Below, piece after piece: positions 1 through 10,600 of a DNA stretch of 64,000 bases. This DNA is from Myxococcales bacterium. Its GTDB lineage: Bacteria > Myxococcota_A > Polyangia > Palsa-1104 > JAEUJZ01. The translations under genes and the position numbers were made by a program. Location: the NCBI GenBank assembly GCA_016794465.1, contig JAEUKA010000040.1, positions 1-64,000 of the forward strand. The letters are read 5' to 3'. The first letter of the stretch is position 1; each line of letters opens with the position of its first letter. Under the pieces are notes generated by a model. The model had not been told where the DNA came from. It made no database searches and saw only the letters and a list, made by a program, of their open reading frames with translations.

Positions 1-3000
1 GCCCGGCAGCAGGCCGCCGATGGGCTGCGCGAAGTTGACGCTGGCGCTGCCGGAACCAAGGTTGGCTCCGTAGCTGCTCGGGGCTCGCGTGCCGAAGCTG
101 TCGTTGCAGGTTCCCGGATTGGTGGTGCTGTAACGGAACCAGCCGGTGGCGCTCGCTCCGTTCGGGACTCCGGCTCCGCTCAGCGTCGCACTCGTCGATG
201 CAACGCTGCTGGCGGCGTTGGTGGTGGCGGTCGGCGTCGTGGATGTGGTGAACGACATCATCGCGCCAAACGCCGTTCCTTCCGTGCTCGCCACGATGGC
301 GCAGTAGTAGTACGTCGTCGCCGGGGACAGTCCCGAGATCGACTGCGAGAACGGCTGATCGTAGATGTCACTTCCCAGATACGTTCCGCTGCTCAGCGGC
401 GCTCGCGAGCCGAACTTGTCGTCGCACGTTCCGGGATTGGTCGTGCTGTACCGGAACCAGCCCGTCGCAGCGGCTCGGTTGGGATTGCCCGAGCCGTTGA
501 GGTTCGCAGAAGTGTTGGTGAGGCTGTTTGCGGCAGTCGTGAAGGCCGTTGGTGCCGACGGAGTGATGAAGGTCTGCACCGCTCCCAGCGCCATTCCCAT
601 CGAGTTGGTGGCGAGAGCACAGTAGTAGTACGTCGTCGCTGGTGTCAGTCCCGTAATCGGCTGCGAGAACGACGTGTTGCTGGTTCCTGATCCAAGTGCA
701 GAGCCTCCCATCGCTGGGGCCCGCGTACCAAAGCTGTTGTTGCACGTTCCGGGGCTCGCGGTGCTGAAGCGGAACCAGCCGGTGGTCGCGTCTCCGCCGG
801 GATTTCCATAGCCGGTCAGGACTCCGGTGGTCATCGTCAAGCTGGTCGCGCTGCTGGTCGTCACCGTCGGTGCCATCGCAGGCGTGGTAAACGACACAAT
901 CGAGCCAAACCCAGTGCCATAGCTGTTGCTGACAATCGCGCAGTAGTAGTAGGTCGATCCCGCTACCAAGCCCGAGATGGACTGTGCGTAGTTCACACTC
1001 GAGGTGCCAGCGCCGAGGGAAACGCCGGTGCTGCTTGGAGAGCGGGTGCCAAAGCTGTCGCTGCACGTGCCGGGGTTGGTGGTGCTGTAACGGAACCAGC
1101 CGGTGGCACTGCCTCCGTTGGGAACCCCAGCACCGTTGAGAGTCGCGGCAGTGGACGAAATGCTCGTGGCGGCGTTGGTGGTCGCGGTCGAGATTCCCGA
1201 TGTGGTGAAGGCGCTCACGACGCCAAACGCGGTGCCCTCGGTGCTGGTGACGATCGCGCAGTAGTAGTACGTTGTCCCACCCGAAAGCCCCGAGATCGAC
1301 TGTGAGAACGGCTGGTCGTAGATGTCACTTCCCAGGTAGGTGCCGCCGCTGACCGGAGCGCGCGAGCCAAACTTGTCGTCGCAAGTACCGGGGTTGGTAG
1401 TGCTGTAGCGGAACCACCCGGTGGTGGAAGTGCGGTTGGGGTTGCCACTGCCGTTGAGCGTTGCCGAGCTGGTGGTGATGCTGGTGGCGGGCGCGGTGAA
1501 AGCCGTGGGCGACGAGGGTGTGATGAACGACTGGACCGCTCCCAGGGCCGTTCCCATCGAGTTGGCGGCCAGAGCGCAGTAGAAGTACGTGGTCGCCGGG
1601 GCCAGACCGGTGATGGCCTGCGAGAATGAGGCATTGCTGGTGCCCGCACCAAGCGCAGATCCGCCCGTCGCTGGCGCCCGCGTTCCAAACGAGTCGTTGC
1701 AAGTGCCGGGGCTCGCGGTGCTGTAGCGGAACCAGCCGGTGGTCGCGTCTCCGCCCGGATTGCCATAGCCGGTCAGCACCCCGGTGGTCCGGGTCAGGCT
1801 GGTGACGCTGCTGGTGGTCACCGTCGGTGACATCGCAGGAGTGGTGAACGAAACGACCGAGCCAAAGCCGGTTCCATAGCTGTTGCTGACAATCGCGCAG
1901 TAGTAGTACGTCACCCCCGGCAACAGGCCCGAGACAGACTGTCCAAACGAAGTGCTGGTGCTGCCCGAGCCGAGTGCGATCCCGGTGCTGCTCGGAGCGC
2001 GCGTACCAAAGCTGTCGTTGCAGCTTCCGGGGCTGGTGGTGCTGTAGCGGAACCAGCCGCTGGCGCTCGATCCGTTGGGGACTCCGGCACCGCTGAAGGT
2101 CGCCGAGGTCGAGGTCACGCTGGCCGGAGCGGAGGTCGTCGCCGTCGGTACCGTGGCAGTAGTGAACGACAGGATGGTGCCGTACGCCGTTCCTTCGGTG
2201 TTCGAGACGATCGCGCAGTAGTAGTACGTCGTGGCCGGTGACAGCCCCCCGATCGACTGCGAATAGGGCTGATCGTAGATGTCACTCCCGAGTGCGGTAC
2301 CTCCCGAGAGAGGGGCTCGCGAGCCGAACTTGTCATCGCAGGTGGTGCGCCTGTTGGTGGTGTAGCGGAACCAGCCAGTGCTCGCGGCGCGGTTGGGATT
2401 GCCGGTGCCGTTGAGCGTCGCAGAGGTGTTGGTGATGCTCGACGGGGATATCGTGAAAGCGGTTGGCGCCGACGGGGTGATGAACGTCTGGACCGATCCC
2501 CACGAGGTACCCAGCGAGTTTTCAGCGAGGGCGCAGTAGTAGTAGGTGACACCGGGAGACAGACCGGTGACGGCTTGGGAAAAGGAGGCGTTGCTGGTGC
2601 CCGCGCCGAGTGCGATGCCGCCGCTTCCGGGCGCTCGCGAGCCAAAGGAGTCATTGCAGGTGCCCGGACTCATGGTGCCGTAGCGGAACCAGCCGATGGT
2701 GGGGTCGCCGCCCGGGTTGGCATAGCCGTTGAGCTTGCCCGCGGTCCGGGTCAGGTTGGTGGCGCTGCTGGTGGTAACCGTCGGAGCCATCGCCGGGGTG
2801 GTGAACGACAGGATCGCGCCGAAGCCGGTTCCATAGGAGTTGTTGGCGATCGCGCAGTAGTAGTAGGTCGCGCCCGGTACAAGACCACTTATCGACTGCG
2901 AATAAGGAACGCTGGTGATGCCTGACCCGACCGACGTGCCACTGCTTGAGGGAGCGCGCGTACCAAAGGAGTCGTCGCAGACGCCGGGGCTGGTGGTGCT

Positions 3001-3400
3001 GTAGCGGAACCAGGCAGTGGTGACGGCAGCGACTGGGGTAGCGGCGCCCTGTAGCGTCGCCGAGCTGCTCGTCAGGTTGATGGTGCCGCTGGTAACGACG
3101 ACCGGCTTGTACGGAATCGTGAACGAGAGGACCGATCCGAACGCAGTCCCCGTCGCGTTGGTCACGATGGCGCAGAAGTAATAGGTGACGCCAGGAGTCA
3201 GGCCGGTGGTGGTAATCGAGTAAGGAACGGCGGAGCTGCCCGATCCCAGGTCGGTGCCGCTCGCTGCGGGGACGCGGGTCCCGAACGTGTCATTGCAAGT
3301 GCCAGGATTGGTGTCGCTGTAGCGAAACCGACCGGTCGTCGCCTCTCCGCTGGGAGTCCCAACCCCGTTGAGTACCGCCGACGAGCTGGTGATCCCGGAA
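1..3400 (-). repeat. Tandem modules of about 319 bp arranged in a 957-bp three-module super-repeat
   Basis: The YYYCAI coding motif recurs at about 301, 617, 937, 1257, 1575, 1894, 2213, 2531, 2850 and 3171, a spacing of about 319 bp. Modules of the same type lie about 957 bp (319 codons) apart: the GSDIYDQPFSQSISGL type falls near 350, 1310 and 2270. The array therefore seems to have grown by duplication of a three-module unit after the single modules had diverged. The first (N-terminal) module near 3300 is the most divergent. Confidence 0.85.
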
Positions 3401-3498
3401 GCAGCGACAGTGGTCACGACCGGTGCAGCCGCGATCCCCTTGGTCGAAATGCCAAACAACACCACGAACAAGGCCACGCGCAAAAAGGATATGGACAC
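1..3498 (-). CDS. Large secreted protein of tandem Fn3-like modules (3' end beyond the window)
   Basis: This reading frame is open from a GTG start at 3498 to the left edge, at least 1166 codons; the C-terminus lies outside the window. An in-frame TGA at 3514-3516 sits just upstream and GTG is the only start codon between, preceded by a G-rich stretch (GGGGGGT), so the start is well supported. The N-terminus (MSISFLRVALFVVLFG...) is a signal peptide ending near AAAP. The rest is about 11 modules of about 106 residues. Each has an Fn3-like pattern: ATLNG near the start, WFRYSTTNPGTC, FGTRAP, then TTYYYCAI and GTAFG. Each module has two Cys, possibly a disulfide. Frame was checked at several YYYC sites (301, 1258, 2215, 3172) and is continuous. 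The family suggests an adhesin or surface fibre; the role is inferred. Confidence 0.85.
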   Translation of the reverse strand, partial: MSISFLRVALFVVLFGISTKGIAAAPVVTTVAASGITSSSAVLNGVGTPSGEATTGRFRYSDTNPGTCNDTFGTRVPAASGTDLGSGSSAVPYSITTTGLTPGVTYYFCAIVTNATGTAFGSVLSFTIPYKPVVVTSGTINLTSSSATLQGAATPVAAVTTAWFRYSTTSPGVCDDSFGTRAPSSSGTSVGSGITSVPYSQSISGLVPGATYYYCAIANNSYGTGFGAILSFTTPAMAPTVTTSSATNLTRTAGKLNGYANPGGDPTIGWFRYGTMSPGTCNDSFGSRAPGSGGIALGAGTSNASFSQAVTGLSPGVTYYYCALAENSLGTSWGSVQTFITPSAPTAFTISPSSITNTSATLNGTGNPNRAASTGWFRYTTNRRTTCDDKFGSRAPLSGGTALGSDIYDQPYSQSIGGLSPATTYYYCAIVSNTEGTAYGTILSFTTATVPTATTSAPASVTSTSATFSGAGVPNGSSASGWFRYSTTSPGSCNDSFGTRAPSSTGIALGSGSTSTSFGQSVSGLLPGVTYYYCAIVSNSYGTGFGSVVSFTTPAMSPTVTTSSVTSLTRTTGVLTGYGNPGGDATTGWFRYSTASPGTCNDSFGTRAPATGGSALGAGTSNASFSQAITGLAPATTYFYCALAANSMGTALGAVQSFITPSSPTAFTAPATSITTSSATLNGSGNPNRTSTTGWFRYSTTNPGTCDDKFGSRAPVSGGTYLGSDIYDQPFSQSISGLSGGTTYYYCAIVTSTEGTAFGVVSAFTTSGISTATTNAATSISSTAATLNGAGVPNGGSATGWFRYSTTNPGTCSDSFGTRSPSSTGVSLGAGTSSVNYAQSISGLVAGSTYYYCAIVSNSYGTGFGSIVSFTTPAMAPTVTTSSATSLTMTTGVLTGYGNPGGDATTGWFRFSTASPGTCNNSFGTRAPAMGGSALGSGTSNTSFSQPITGLTPATTYYYCALATNSMGMALGAVQTFITPSAPTAFTTAANSLTNTSANLNGSGNPNRAAATGWFRYSTTNPGTCDDKFGSRAPLSSGTYLGSDIYDQPFSQSISGLSPATTYYYCAIVASTEGTAFGAMMSFTTSTTPTATTNAASSVASTSATLSGAGVPNGASATGWFRYSTTNPGTCNDSFGTRAPSSYGANLGSGSASVNFAQPIGGLLPG

Positions 3499-3604
3499 GT
3501 ACCGACCCCCCGGTCAAAACCAGCCACGTACAGTACGCAAGATCGCGCATCGAGTCGAGCGGAAAGAGGCATCCACGCTGCAACTGTTGAAAAGGAGTCT
3601 GTTT

Positions 3605-4507
3605 TCACCCTGGGTTCATCAGGCCTGACGGAGCGCGCAGCTCGCGGACAAATCGATCGGCCAGCGTCGCTTGTGGAACGGGACTCGGCAGATTCCCGAG
3701 CCCTTTGTGAAGCGCACTCAGTCGATCGGAAGGACGCGGATGGGTCTGAAGCAACAGCGCCATTCCGCTATCGCTGCTCACACGCGCCTCAAGCTTCTGC
3801 ATCACCGCCACGAGAGCATAGGGATCGTAACCAGACACAGTCAAAAGACGTAGTGCTTCAGCGTCTGCTTGGTATTCATCTTTCCGGTCCAGACCACGGG
3901 CATAGAGCGTACGCGCCGCATTGACCGCCCGCTGGACAAGCTCACGTCCGCTCCCGCTCACTCGTCCCCCGGTCGCTGTGTCTCCAACCACGATGCCGAC
4001 ATCCAGGGCCAGGTCGAGCATGTTTTCGCTTCGCACCGCATTGAGGTGGTGCTGATAGGAGACATGGGCAATCTCGTGGGAGAGAACCGCTGCCAGCTCT
4101 GCTTCACTATCGAGCAAGTTGAGCAGTCCCTGCGTCACAAAGACATAGCCACCGGGAGCCGCGAACGCGTTCAGATCACTGTCATCCAGAATCCCAAATC
4201 GCCAGGTCAGTGTGGGGCGCGACGAACGGAGTGAAAGCCAGTGACCAACGAGATTGACATAGCGCTGCGCTTGCAAACTGTGGCTGAGCTTCTTGACTCC
4301 GACCAAGGTACCCGCCATGTGACGACCGAGATCTGATTCGGAAAGCTCGGGCTTTTCACTACGCTGCGCCAGCTTCTCACCAGCACGAGCCAGCGGCGCA
4401 AGCGGAACCCCACCCGTCATCATTCCTTTCATCACCTCGCACGCCGATTCAGCCAGCAGCAAGGTCGCAAGCAGGAGCGCGGAAGTGGCAAACGGAATCC
4501 GGCGCAT
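3605..4507 (-). CDS. M48-family metalloprotease lipoprotein
   Basis: This 300-residue protein starts with a lipoprotein signal ending in LAESAC (Cys23), so it is probably anchored in the envelope. It has the zinc-binding HEIAH motif at residues 144-148 and the third ligand region EYQAD at about 211-215, typical of the M48 (HtpX/BepA/LoiP-like) peptidases that degrade misfolded envelope or outer-membrane proteins. The frame is open 23 codons further upstream, but the ATG at 4507 gives the signal peptide directly and lies 1 bp after the stop of the SH3 gene, so the two are probably co-translated. The substrate is not known. Confidence 0.88.
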   Translation of the reverse strand: MRRIPFATSALLLATLLLAESACEVMKGMMTGGVPLAPLARAGEKLAQRSEKPELSESDLGRHMAGTLVGVKKLSHSLQAQRYVNLVGHWLSLRSSRPTLTWRFGILDDSDLNAFAAPGGYVFVTQGLLNLLDSEAELAAVLSHEIAHVSYQHHLNAVRSENMLDLALDVGIVVGDTATGGRVSGSGRELVQRAVNAARTLYARGLDRKDEYQADAEALRLLTVSGYDPYALVAVMQKLEARVSSDSGMALLLQTHPRPSDRLSALHKGLGNLPSPVPQATLADRFVRELRAPSGLMNPG

Positions 4508-4508
4508 C

Positions 4509-4931
4509 TTAGCGTCCTCCCGGTGCAGGCAAGCCCGCACTCTGGCCGAAACTGTACGCTTCCTGAGGAGACACACTGAACTGATTTAACTTATCTAGTT
4601 CAATCAGGTCTTCCTGCGCAGTCCGTAGTTCTTCGCGCGTAAGTCCGCGAATTCCTGTTGCAACCGTGGTGTTGCTGCGACTGGCTTGATTGAGTGCGGC
4701 CAGTCCGTTGCCCAGCGAAGCGCCTTGTCCGGCAGGCCCAGTCCCAAGTCGAACGCTCAACATCCGCACCCAGCCTTCCCCCTGTGGAGTCGACACCTTG
4801 TACCAGCCACCGGACCGCTCACCAATCTGAACGATGCTGCCCGACGCAAGCTGCAAGACAGTGCGCGCCGCAGGATCAGGAGCACTCTTTAGCTCCCTGC
4901 GGACAGGGAGCAGTACGCCCATCGTTGCCAT
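4509..4931 (-). CDS. SH3-like (SH3b) domain protein
   Basis: A 140-residue protein with one bacterial SH3-type domain at about residues 12-62: VRRELKSAPDP..., LASGSIVQIGERSGGWYKV and GEGWVRMLSVRL. The remainder is a low-complexity linker and a helix rich in E, D and L. SH3b domains often bind peptidoglycan or peptides. No signal peptide is visible and the frame closes upstream before any other start codon. An AGAGGGTGA-type ribosome site precedes the ATG. The stop is 1 bp before the M48 lipoprotein start, so it probably works with that protease. Confidence 0.75.
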   Translation of the reverse strand: MATMGVLLPVRRELKSAPDPAARTVLQLASGSIVQIGERSGGWYKVSTPQGEGWVRMLSVRLGTGPAGQGASLGNGLAALNQASRSNTTVATGIRGLTREELRTAQEDLIELDKLNQFSVSPQEAYSFGQSAGLPAPGGR

Positions 4932-5089
4932 TATGTCACCCTCTGCCGCTGGAAATGCGGAGGACTCAGGGCTCTGCCCTGAAACCGCTTACGTCGCGGT
5001 GTCGGCACAACGGGAATCCTGAAGGGAAAGTGGAGGGGAAGTCGGGACAGGAAGCCTGCGCAAGAACGCTGCGTAGGCTTCAGCGTGGA

Positions 5090-7498
5090 CTACTGGGCGA
5101 GGCTGGTTCCGACGAAGAAGCCGTTTACGGTTCCGACCGCAAAATCTTCCTTGGCATCCGCATTGAGCAGACCGACTGCGAGCCGGTTTGGCGCAGCAGT
5201 CAACGCTCGAATGCCCGTCGCAGCCTGGAACTTGCCCGTGTTGTCGCCACGACAGATACCGACACTGGGGGCGCTGCTAGAGAACACGATGTCGGTAAAG
5301 CCGTCCTTGTCGATATCGCGAAGCTTGAAGTTGGTCCAGTTGGCGGCGATGCCATTGGTGGCATTCTGCGTAAAGTTGAAAGCCCCGTCGCCGGTGTAGG
5401 ACATCACGATGTTGCTAACCGGACTCGCCAGCACAAAGTCCAGCTTGCCATCGCTGTTCACGTCCGCAGCGTCCACACTGCAATTCAGTTGCGGAGAGGT
5501 AATCCCGTTACAGACAAAGGCTCCGGCGTTGTTGCGGCAAGCAGTGACCGTGGTGGTATTGGTCGAAGAGGTCACGACGAAGTCGGTACGCCCATCACCA
5601 TTGAAGTCACCGGCCACCATCTCGTGCGCTCCGGGTGCGGCTACAAACCCGGCCGTCGCCGCAAACGCAGTACCGGCACCATTGTTGAGGAGGCGGGCTA
5701 CAGAGTTGGTGGTGTTGCTCGCCACCAAGATGTCCGTTCCGTTTACACCATCGACGTTCCCTGCAACGATACCTCGGAGAGTGCCAGCCACTGCGGTGGT
5801 AATGACAGGCATAAAGCCACCTGCCCCATTGCCGCGAAACATAGCTACCTGGTTGGTCATGCTGACAGCCACATCCGGATTCGTGTCGTTGTTAAAGTCC
5901 GCTGTCACGATGCGGGCGCCACCGGCGGCGATTGCCAGGTTGCCAGCCAGCGTGAAGACACCGGCACCATTGTTCCTCAGGAACTCGACCGTATTTGCAG
6001 GGGGACGAACGGCGAACAGATCCAGATCACCGTCCTTGTCAATGTCAACTGCAACCACGTCAGAGAAGTTGGCCGCCATGGAAGCCGACACCGGCGCATT
6101 GAAGCCAAGCTGTCCGTAGTAGTACCGGAACCCGTTGAGCAGGGTGTAGACGTGGTTGCCGGGCAGAGTCAGCACCACATTGACCAGACCGATCTGGTTG
6201 AGACGCGCCGGAGTGGTCGTGGTCGCAGTGGCCGCCGCCGTGATGTTGGGAACGCCACCCGCAGTCCCACCGAACGTCACCGAGGTTGCCGCCATTCCCA
6301 CTGGGAAGAAGTTGGTGCCGTTGAGGGTCACTGCCGTACCGCCCGTCGTCGGGCCAAGGTTCGGAGTGACAGAAGTAAACGTCGGAGTGTTGACACACAC
6401 CTTGTTAAAGCAGGTGTTGCTGGTGCAGTCCGCATCCACGTTGCAGGCCTTGGTCACGGCGCACTTGGTCGCGCACGAACCGCCGCAGTCCACGTCTGTC
6501 TCAGTGCCGTTTTTGACAACGTCCGTGCAGGTGGGAACTGCGCACTTGTTGGCAGTACAGACACCGCTGGTGCAGTCCGCAGCCACTCCGCACGCTTTGG
6601 TATCTGCACACTTGGCGCAAGTACCACCACCGCAGTCCACGTCGGACTCCGCGCCATTCTTGACCACGTCCATGCAGGTCGGAACCGCACAGAGCTTGGC
6701 GGCATTGCAGATTCCGCTCTGGCAGTCTGTCGCTTGCGCGCAGACCTTCAGGTTCCCACACTTCAGACAAGAGGGACCGCCGCAGTCAGTGTCCGTCTCG
6801 GTACCATTCTTCACCGTGTCATTGCAGGCCGATGCGATGCAGGTATTCGACATACAGACATTGCTCATGCAGTCGCCGGGCTGGCCGCACGCCTTGCCAT
6901 CAATGCAAGCGCTGCAGGTTCCACCGCCGCAGTCAATGTCAGACTCCACCGCGTTCTTCGCAGCGTCGGTGCAGGTAGGAATCGCGCAGAGGCCACTGCT
7001 ACACACCGCACTGGTGCAGTCCGATGCGATCGCACAGGTCGCTCCATCCGCACACAGCGTTGGGCAGCTGCCACCGCAGTCTGTGTCTCCTTCCGTGCCA
7101 TTCTTCACCGCATCGCTACAGGTAGGAGCCGCGCAGATGCCTCCCGAACAGACTCCGCTTTGACAGTCCCCAGCCTGGGTACAAGCAGTGTTGTCGGAAC
7201 ACTTGTTGGCACAAGGACCACCGCAGTCCGCACCTACTTCACTGCCATTCTTAACTGCATCGGTGCAGCTGGGGACTGCACACACACCGGCAGAGCAGAC
7301 GCCGCTCTTGCAGTCGCCGGGAAGTCCACAGGCCTGCGTGTCCCCACACAGCACGCCACAGGTAAGACCGCAGTCAACGTCGCCCTCTGTTCCGTTCTTG
7401 AGTCCATCGCTACAGGTCGGCTCTGTCTCACAGGAAGACATCAGCCCAATAAGTCCAGCAAATCCCAGCGTCAAAAATGATAACGAATGTCTCTTCAT
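5090..7498 (-). CDS. Lipoprotein with seven Cys-rich repeats, an IPT/TIG domain and a seven-unit FG-GAP propeller
   Basis: This 802-residue protein begins with a lipoprotein signal (LMSSC, Cys23). Residues about 28-375 hold seven repeats of the pattern C-x-D-x-x-KNG-x-E-x-D-x-DCGG followed by C-x-x-C pairs and GDCQSGVC-like segments, the myxococcal-type cysteine-rich repeat. Residues about 378-470 (FTSVTPNLGPTTGGTAVTL) form an IPT/TIG Ig-like domain. From about 480 there are seven DxDxDGxxD-type calcium-binding FG-GAP/VCBS motifs (VDIDKDGDLDLF, ADVNSDGKLDFV, RDIDKDGFTDIV and others), enough for one beta-propeller. An AGGGGG-type site precedes the ATG. Likely an outer-surface binding protein; the ligand is unknown. 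Confidence 0.87.
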   Translation of the reverse strand: MKRHSLSFLTLGFAGLIGLMSSCETEPTCSDGLKNGTEGDVDCGLTCGVLCGDTQACGLPGDCKSGVCSAGVCAVPSCTDAVKNGSEVGADCGGPCANKCSDNTACTQAGDCQSGVCSGGICAAPTCSDAVKNGTEGDTDCGGSCPTLCADGATCAIASDCTSAVCSSGLCAIPTCTDAAKNAVESDIDCGGGTCSACIDGKACGQPGDCMSNVCMSNTCIASACNDTVKNGTETDTDCGGPSCLKCGNLKVCAQATDCQSGICNAAKLCAVPTCMDVVKNGAESDVDCGGGTCAKCADTKACGVAADCTSGVCTANKCAVPTCTDVVKNGTETDVDCGGSCATKCAVTKACNVDADCTSNTCFNKVCVNTPTFTSVTPNLGPTTGGTAVTLNGTNFFPVGMAATSVTFGGTAGGVPNITAAATATTTTPARLNQIGLVNVVLTLPGNHVYTLLNGFRYYYGQLGFNAPVSASMAANFSDVVAVDIDKDGDLDLFAVRPPANTVEFLRNNGAGVFTLAGNLAIAAGGARIVTADFNNDTNPDVAVSMTNQVAMFRGNGAGGFMPVITTAVAGTLRGIVAGNVDGVNGTDILVASNTTNSVARLLNNGAGTAFAATAGFVAAPGAHEMVAGDFNGDGRTDFVVTSSTNTTTVTACRNNAGAFVCNGITSPQLNCSVDAADVNSDGKLDFVLASPVSNIVMSYTGDGAFNFTQNATNGIAANWTNFKLRDIDKDGFTDIVFSSSAPSVGICRGDNTGKFQAATGIRALTAAPNRLAVGLLNADAKEDFAVGTVNGFFVGTSLAQ

Positions 7499-7538
7499 AA
7501 GTTCCCCCTGAACTGTATGCGTCCACCATCAGTGAGCG

Positions 7539-7557
7539 GCGATCGACGTTCGATCGC
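7539..7557. promoter_or_regulatory. Inverted repeat upstream of the propeller lipoprotein gene
   Basis: GCGATCGA, a 3-base centre and TCGATCGC form a perfect 8-bp dyad about 40 bp upstream of the ATG at 7498. The position fits an operator or a 5' leader hairpin. No regulator is identified. Confidence 0.3.
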
Positions 7558-7669
7558 TTCACGGCTGAAGTAGACCTAGAGTATCAAGCTCATGGGTGTC
7601 TGAAATTTGAAAGCACACTCCGCTGCCTTTTCAACGACTTGGCCGATCCGGAATGACCCAAAAGGAGAC

Positions 7670-10600
7670 TTAGCGAGACTCCGGCTCTGTTTCTTTTTGA
7701 ATCGTGACCACGACGGGATCAGCCTGGGATCGCAGCTCCGGTTCATAGTACGGATAGACTGAAGAGGCCGGAACTTGAACCTTTCCCGGAAGATGTGCGA
7801 TCAGCGTGATCGGGAAGTGCTTTTCCATCCCCGCTTCCAGCTTCCGCAGATACAACGTGACATAGCGAGGAGTCAGCTCGTACTTCTCGATCTGTCCCTG
7901 CGCCACCAGCAAGTCCAAGCCCTCGCGCTCAACGGAAAATCCGGGCGGAATGCCAGCAGACAAAAGCGGCATCATCGACTCTCTCTTCGCGCTCAAGTGT
8001 ACGGTCTGGATAAGTGACTGTTCTCGTCGCAGCTCACGGGTAGACAGCTCGGTCCGAATCGTGATCGGAGTCGACTCCTTGCTCGGCTCGACACTCGCCC
8101 CCGCGCGGACCGGCGCATCGCGTGGCACATAGGATCTCGTGACCAGCTGATAGTCTATTCCTCCGCGACCGACAAGCTGCAACCCCAGCTGGTGCGTGCC
8201 CGGAAGCGGAGCAGGCAAGGTTACAAGGCGCATGCTCTCCTCCTTCGCAGTGAGTCGCAGCGATGTATGCTTGACACCATTCCACAGGACCTCAATCGTT
8301 CCATCCACCTGCTGCTGATTCCCACCCTCTGCCAGCAGCATTGCTTTGAGCGCGCGGATGGTTGCTTGGGTAGAGTGCCAAGTCCCAAAGGAGTCTTTCG
8401 CAGACACCAAAAAGGACAGTGCGGCACTGCTTCGACTCAGTGCAGCGCTGCGGTGAAGTGCCGACGCTGCCATCGCGGTTGTTTCAATGATTCCTGACTT
8501 GCCATTGCCATGGGTAGGAGTACTAGAGCTCGGCGTAAAAAACGCAGCTCTGCCATCTGCACCTACCTGCCGGGTAGCCCATAGCTTTTCGGCCAGCGGG
8601 AGAGCTCCTTCTCCCTTGCCAGCCAGCGGCACAAATCCCCCCCCAAGCAGCTCGGTACACAGCGACAGAGTGTACGGATCAGAGATCACCTGCCCGGTCA
8701 GGGTCTTCCGAACGTAGTCCTTGGCGCGCTCGATCGCAGCGTGATGAGCGCCTCCGGAATCGGTACGTTTTACAGCCAGCGCCACATACGCAGTGGTGCG
8801 CAGCGTATCATCGGCCATTGCATTGATCGCACCTTCGCGAATTCCACCGTGATCCGGTTCAAAACTACCGTCGCTGCGCTGCTGGGAAAGTAGCCACCGC
8901 TGGGTGCGTGCAATGACTTTTGGATCGACCGAGTAGACCTCTGACATATCGGCAAACTCTTCCAGTCCGTACGCAGTCAGCACCTTGTGAGCTGGCGCAG
9001 AACCAAACCAAGAAAACCCACCGCCTGGCACCTCGAAGGAGAGGAGCTTCTGATAGCCCTTCCCCAAATACTCCAGTGCTTTGGTTTCAATCGCTGGCGT
9101 GCTTCGACGAGTCCGCCGCAAGTACTGCAAGATCAGCGCGTTGGGATAGGTGGTCGAAGAAGTCTGTTCAAAGCAGCCGTGTGGCATCCGCAGAAGCGAG
9201 TCCAGTCCCTCCACCACATGTGCCGCTGGAGCCGGATACAGCTTGAGGAGCACCTCACTGGTTCCCGGAATCACCATCGCGGGAACCGAGACAGAGTGCG
9301 AAGCCCGCTGGCCAGTCAGTCGCTCTTGCACACTGCTGACTTGCTCGATGCCATCGGGAACCACTTCCACGTGTCGCTCCACCGCATCACTGGCCACACT
9401 GCCGCGCGCCGACAACCGCAGGGCTTGCTTTCCGACCGCACTCGCCTTGATCCGGAAGTAACGAACGCCGGCTTGTCCCGGGGCAAGCTCGATGGTGTCA
9501 GTCAATGGACCGAGCGGCTCAAACCAGGGATCTGGAAGCAGCGTCAGCGTCACCCGCTGCGGCAGCTTCAGGTGGTTGTACACCGGCACCGGCACCGCAA
9601 GCTCATCGTGCTGCGTGATCACCGGAGGCAGATCCAGATCGACAAAAAAATCTTGGCTCACCGGGACTCCCATCACCAGGCTGCCCAGTCGTCCGTCTTG
9701 CGCCACCGCCTCCGCCAGCAGTCGCCACGTAGTAATCGAGTCCGCGATCGTCAGTGGCACGGTCGCTTCCCCCTTCTCATCTGTCAGCACTTCAGGACGA
9801 TAGAGCAGCGTCTCTGGGAAGCTGCTCCGGACACTGTCCTTTTTCCCCGCGACTCCCGATGACTCTGCGCTGGCGGCAACCATTCTGACGATGCTGGCGT
9901 GTCGGCCCGCAAGCCCACCACCTGCCGCGCCATATCCACATCCACAGAGCATTCCGTGCTGCGCAAACGCTTGCGCCGCTGGGATTCCTACGACTTCCAT
10001 CACTCCCGATCCGCGACGGCAGCTCTGGTGGTAACAGATGTTGTCAGAAGGATACAGATCATCGGCCGTACCAAAGACTCCGTCGGGGCCGGCTGTGTAG
10101 ATCACGGTCTTCGACAGCAGCGGACCGATCTTGTGCACTCTCTTGCGAGTCTGAAGACGCATCCGAGTGCCCCACGGATCGACAAGTAGTGCGTCGCCAA
10201 GCCGCTTCAGATCGTCTTCGCTGATCAGCACACTGCCGTCCTTGTCTTTTTGGCGAGTACCACTCTTTAGCTCGGCATCAATCTGCTTCCACAGCGCGCT
10301 ATACAAGTCCGTTAGCTTGTCATCCAAGAGCCCTTTCACGTATTCCTCAAAGGGAGGCAGTGACGCTGCTTGAATCAACATCTCGGTAGTCAGCGGTCGC
10401 CGCCACGGATCACGCAGCTCGCTCAAAGAAAGGACTCCGGATGTGCGCATCAGCGACGGCAAGTCTGCCCGATAGCGCCACTTGCCAGCTTGCCCAGGTA
10501 TCCGCTCTCCCAGCGAGTGTCCCTTTTCATAACGATGAACCGCCTCGCTCCATTTTCCCTTTAGAGTAACCAGGGCCTGTCTCCGTTCCGCCCATGGATT

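Noticed and set aside
4694..7480. 928-codon plus-strand open frame
   Set aside because: It lies antisense to the Cys-repeat/propeller lipoprotein, has no domain pattern and is explained by the third-position GC bias of the real gene.
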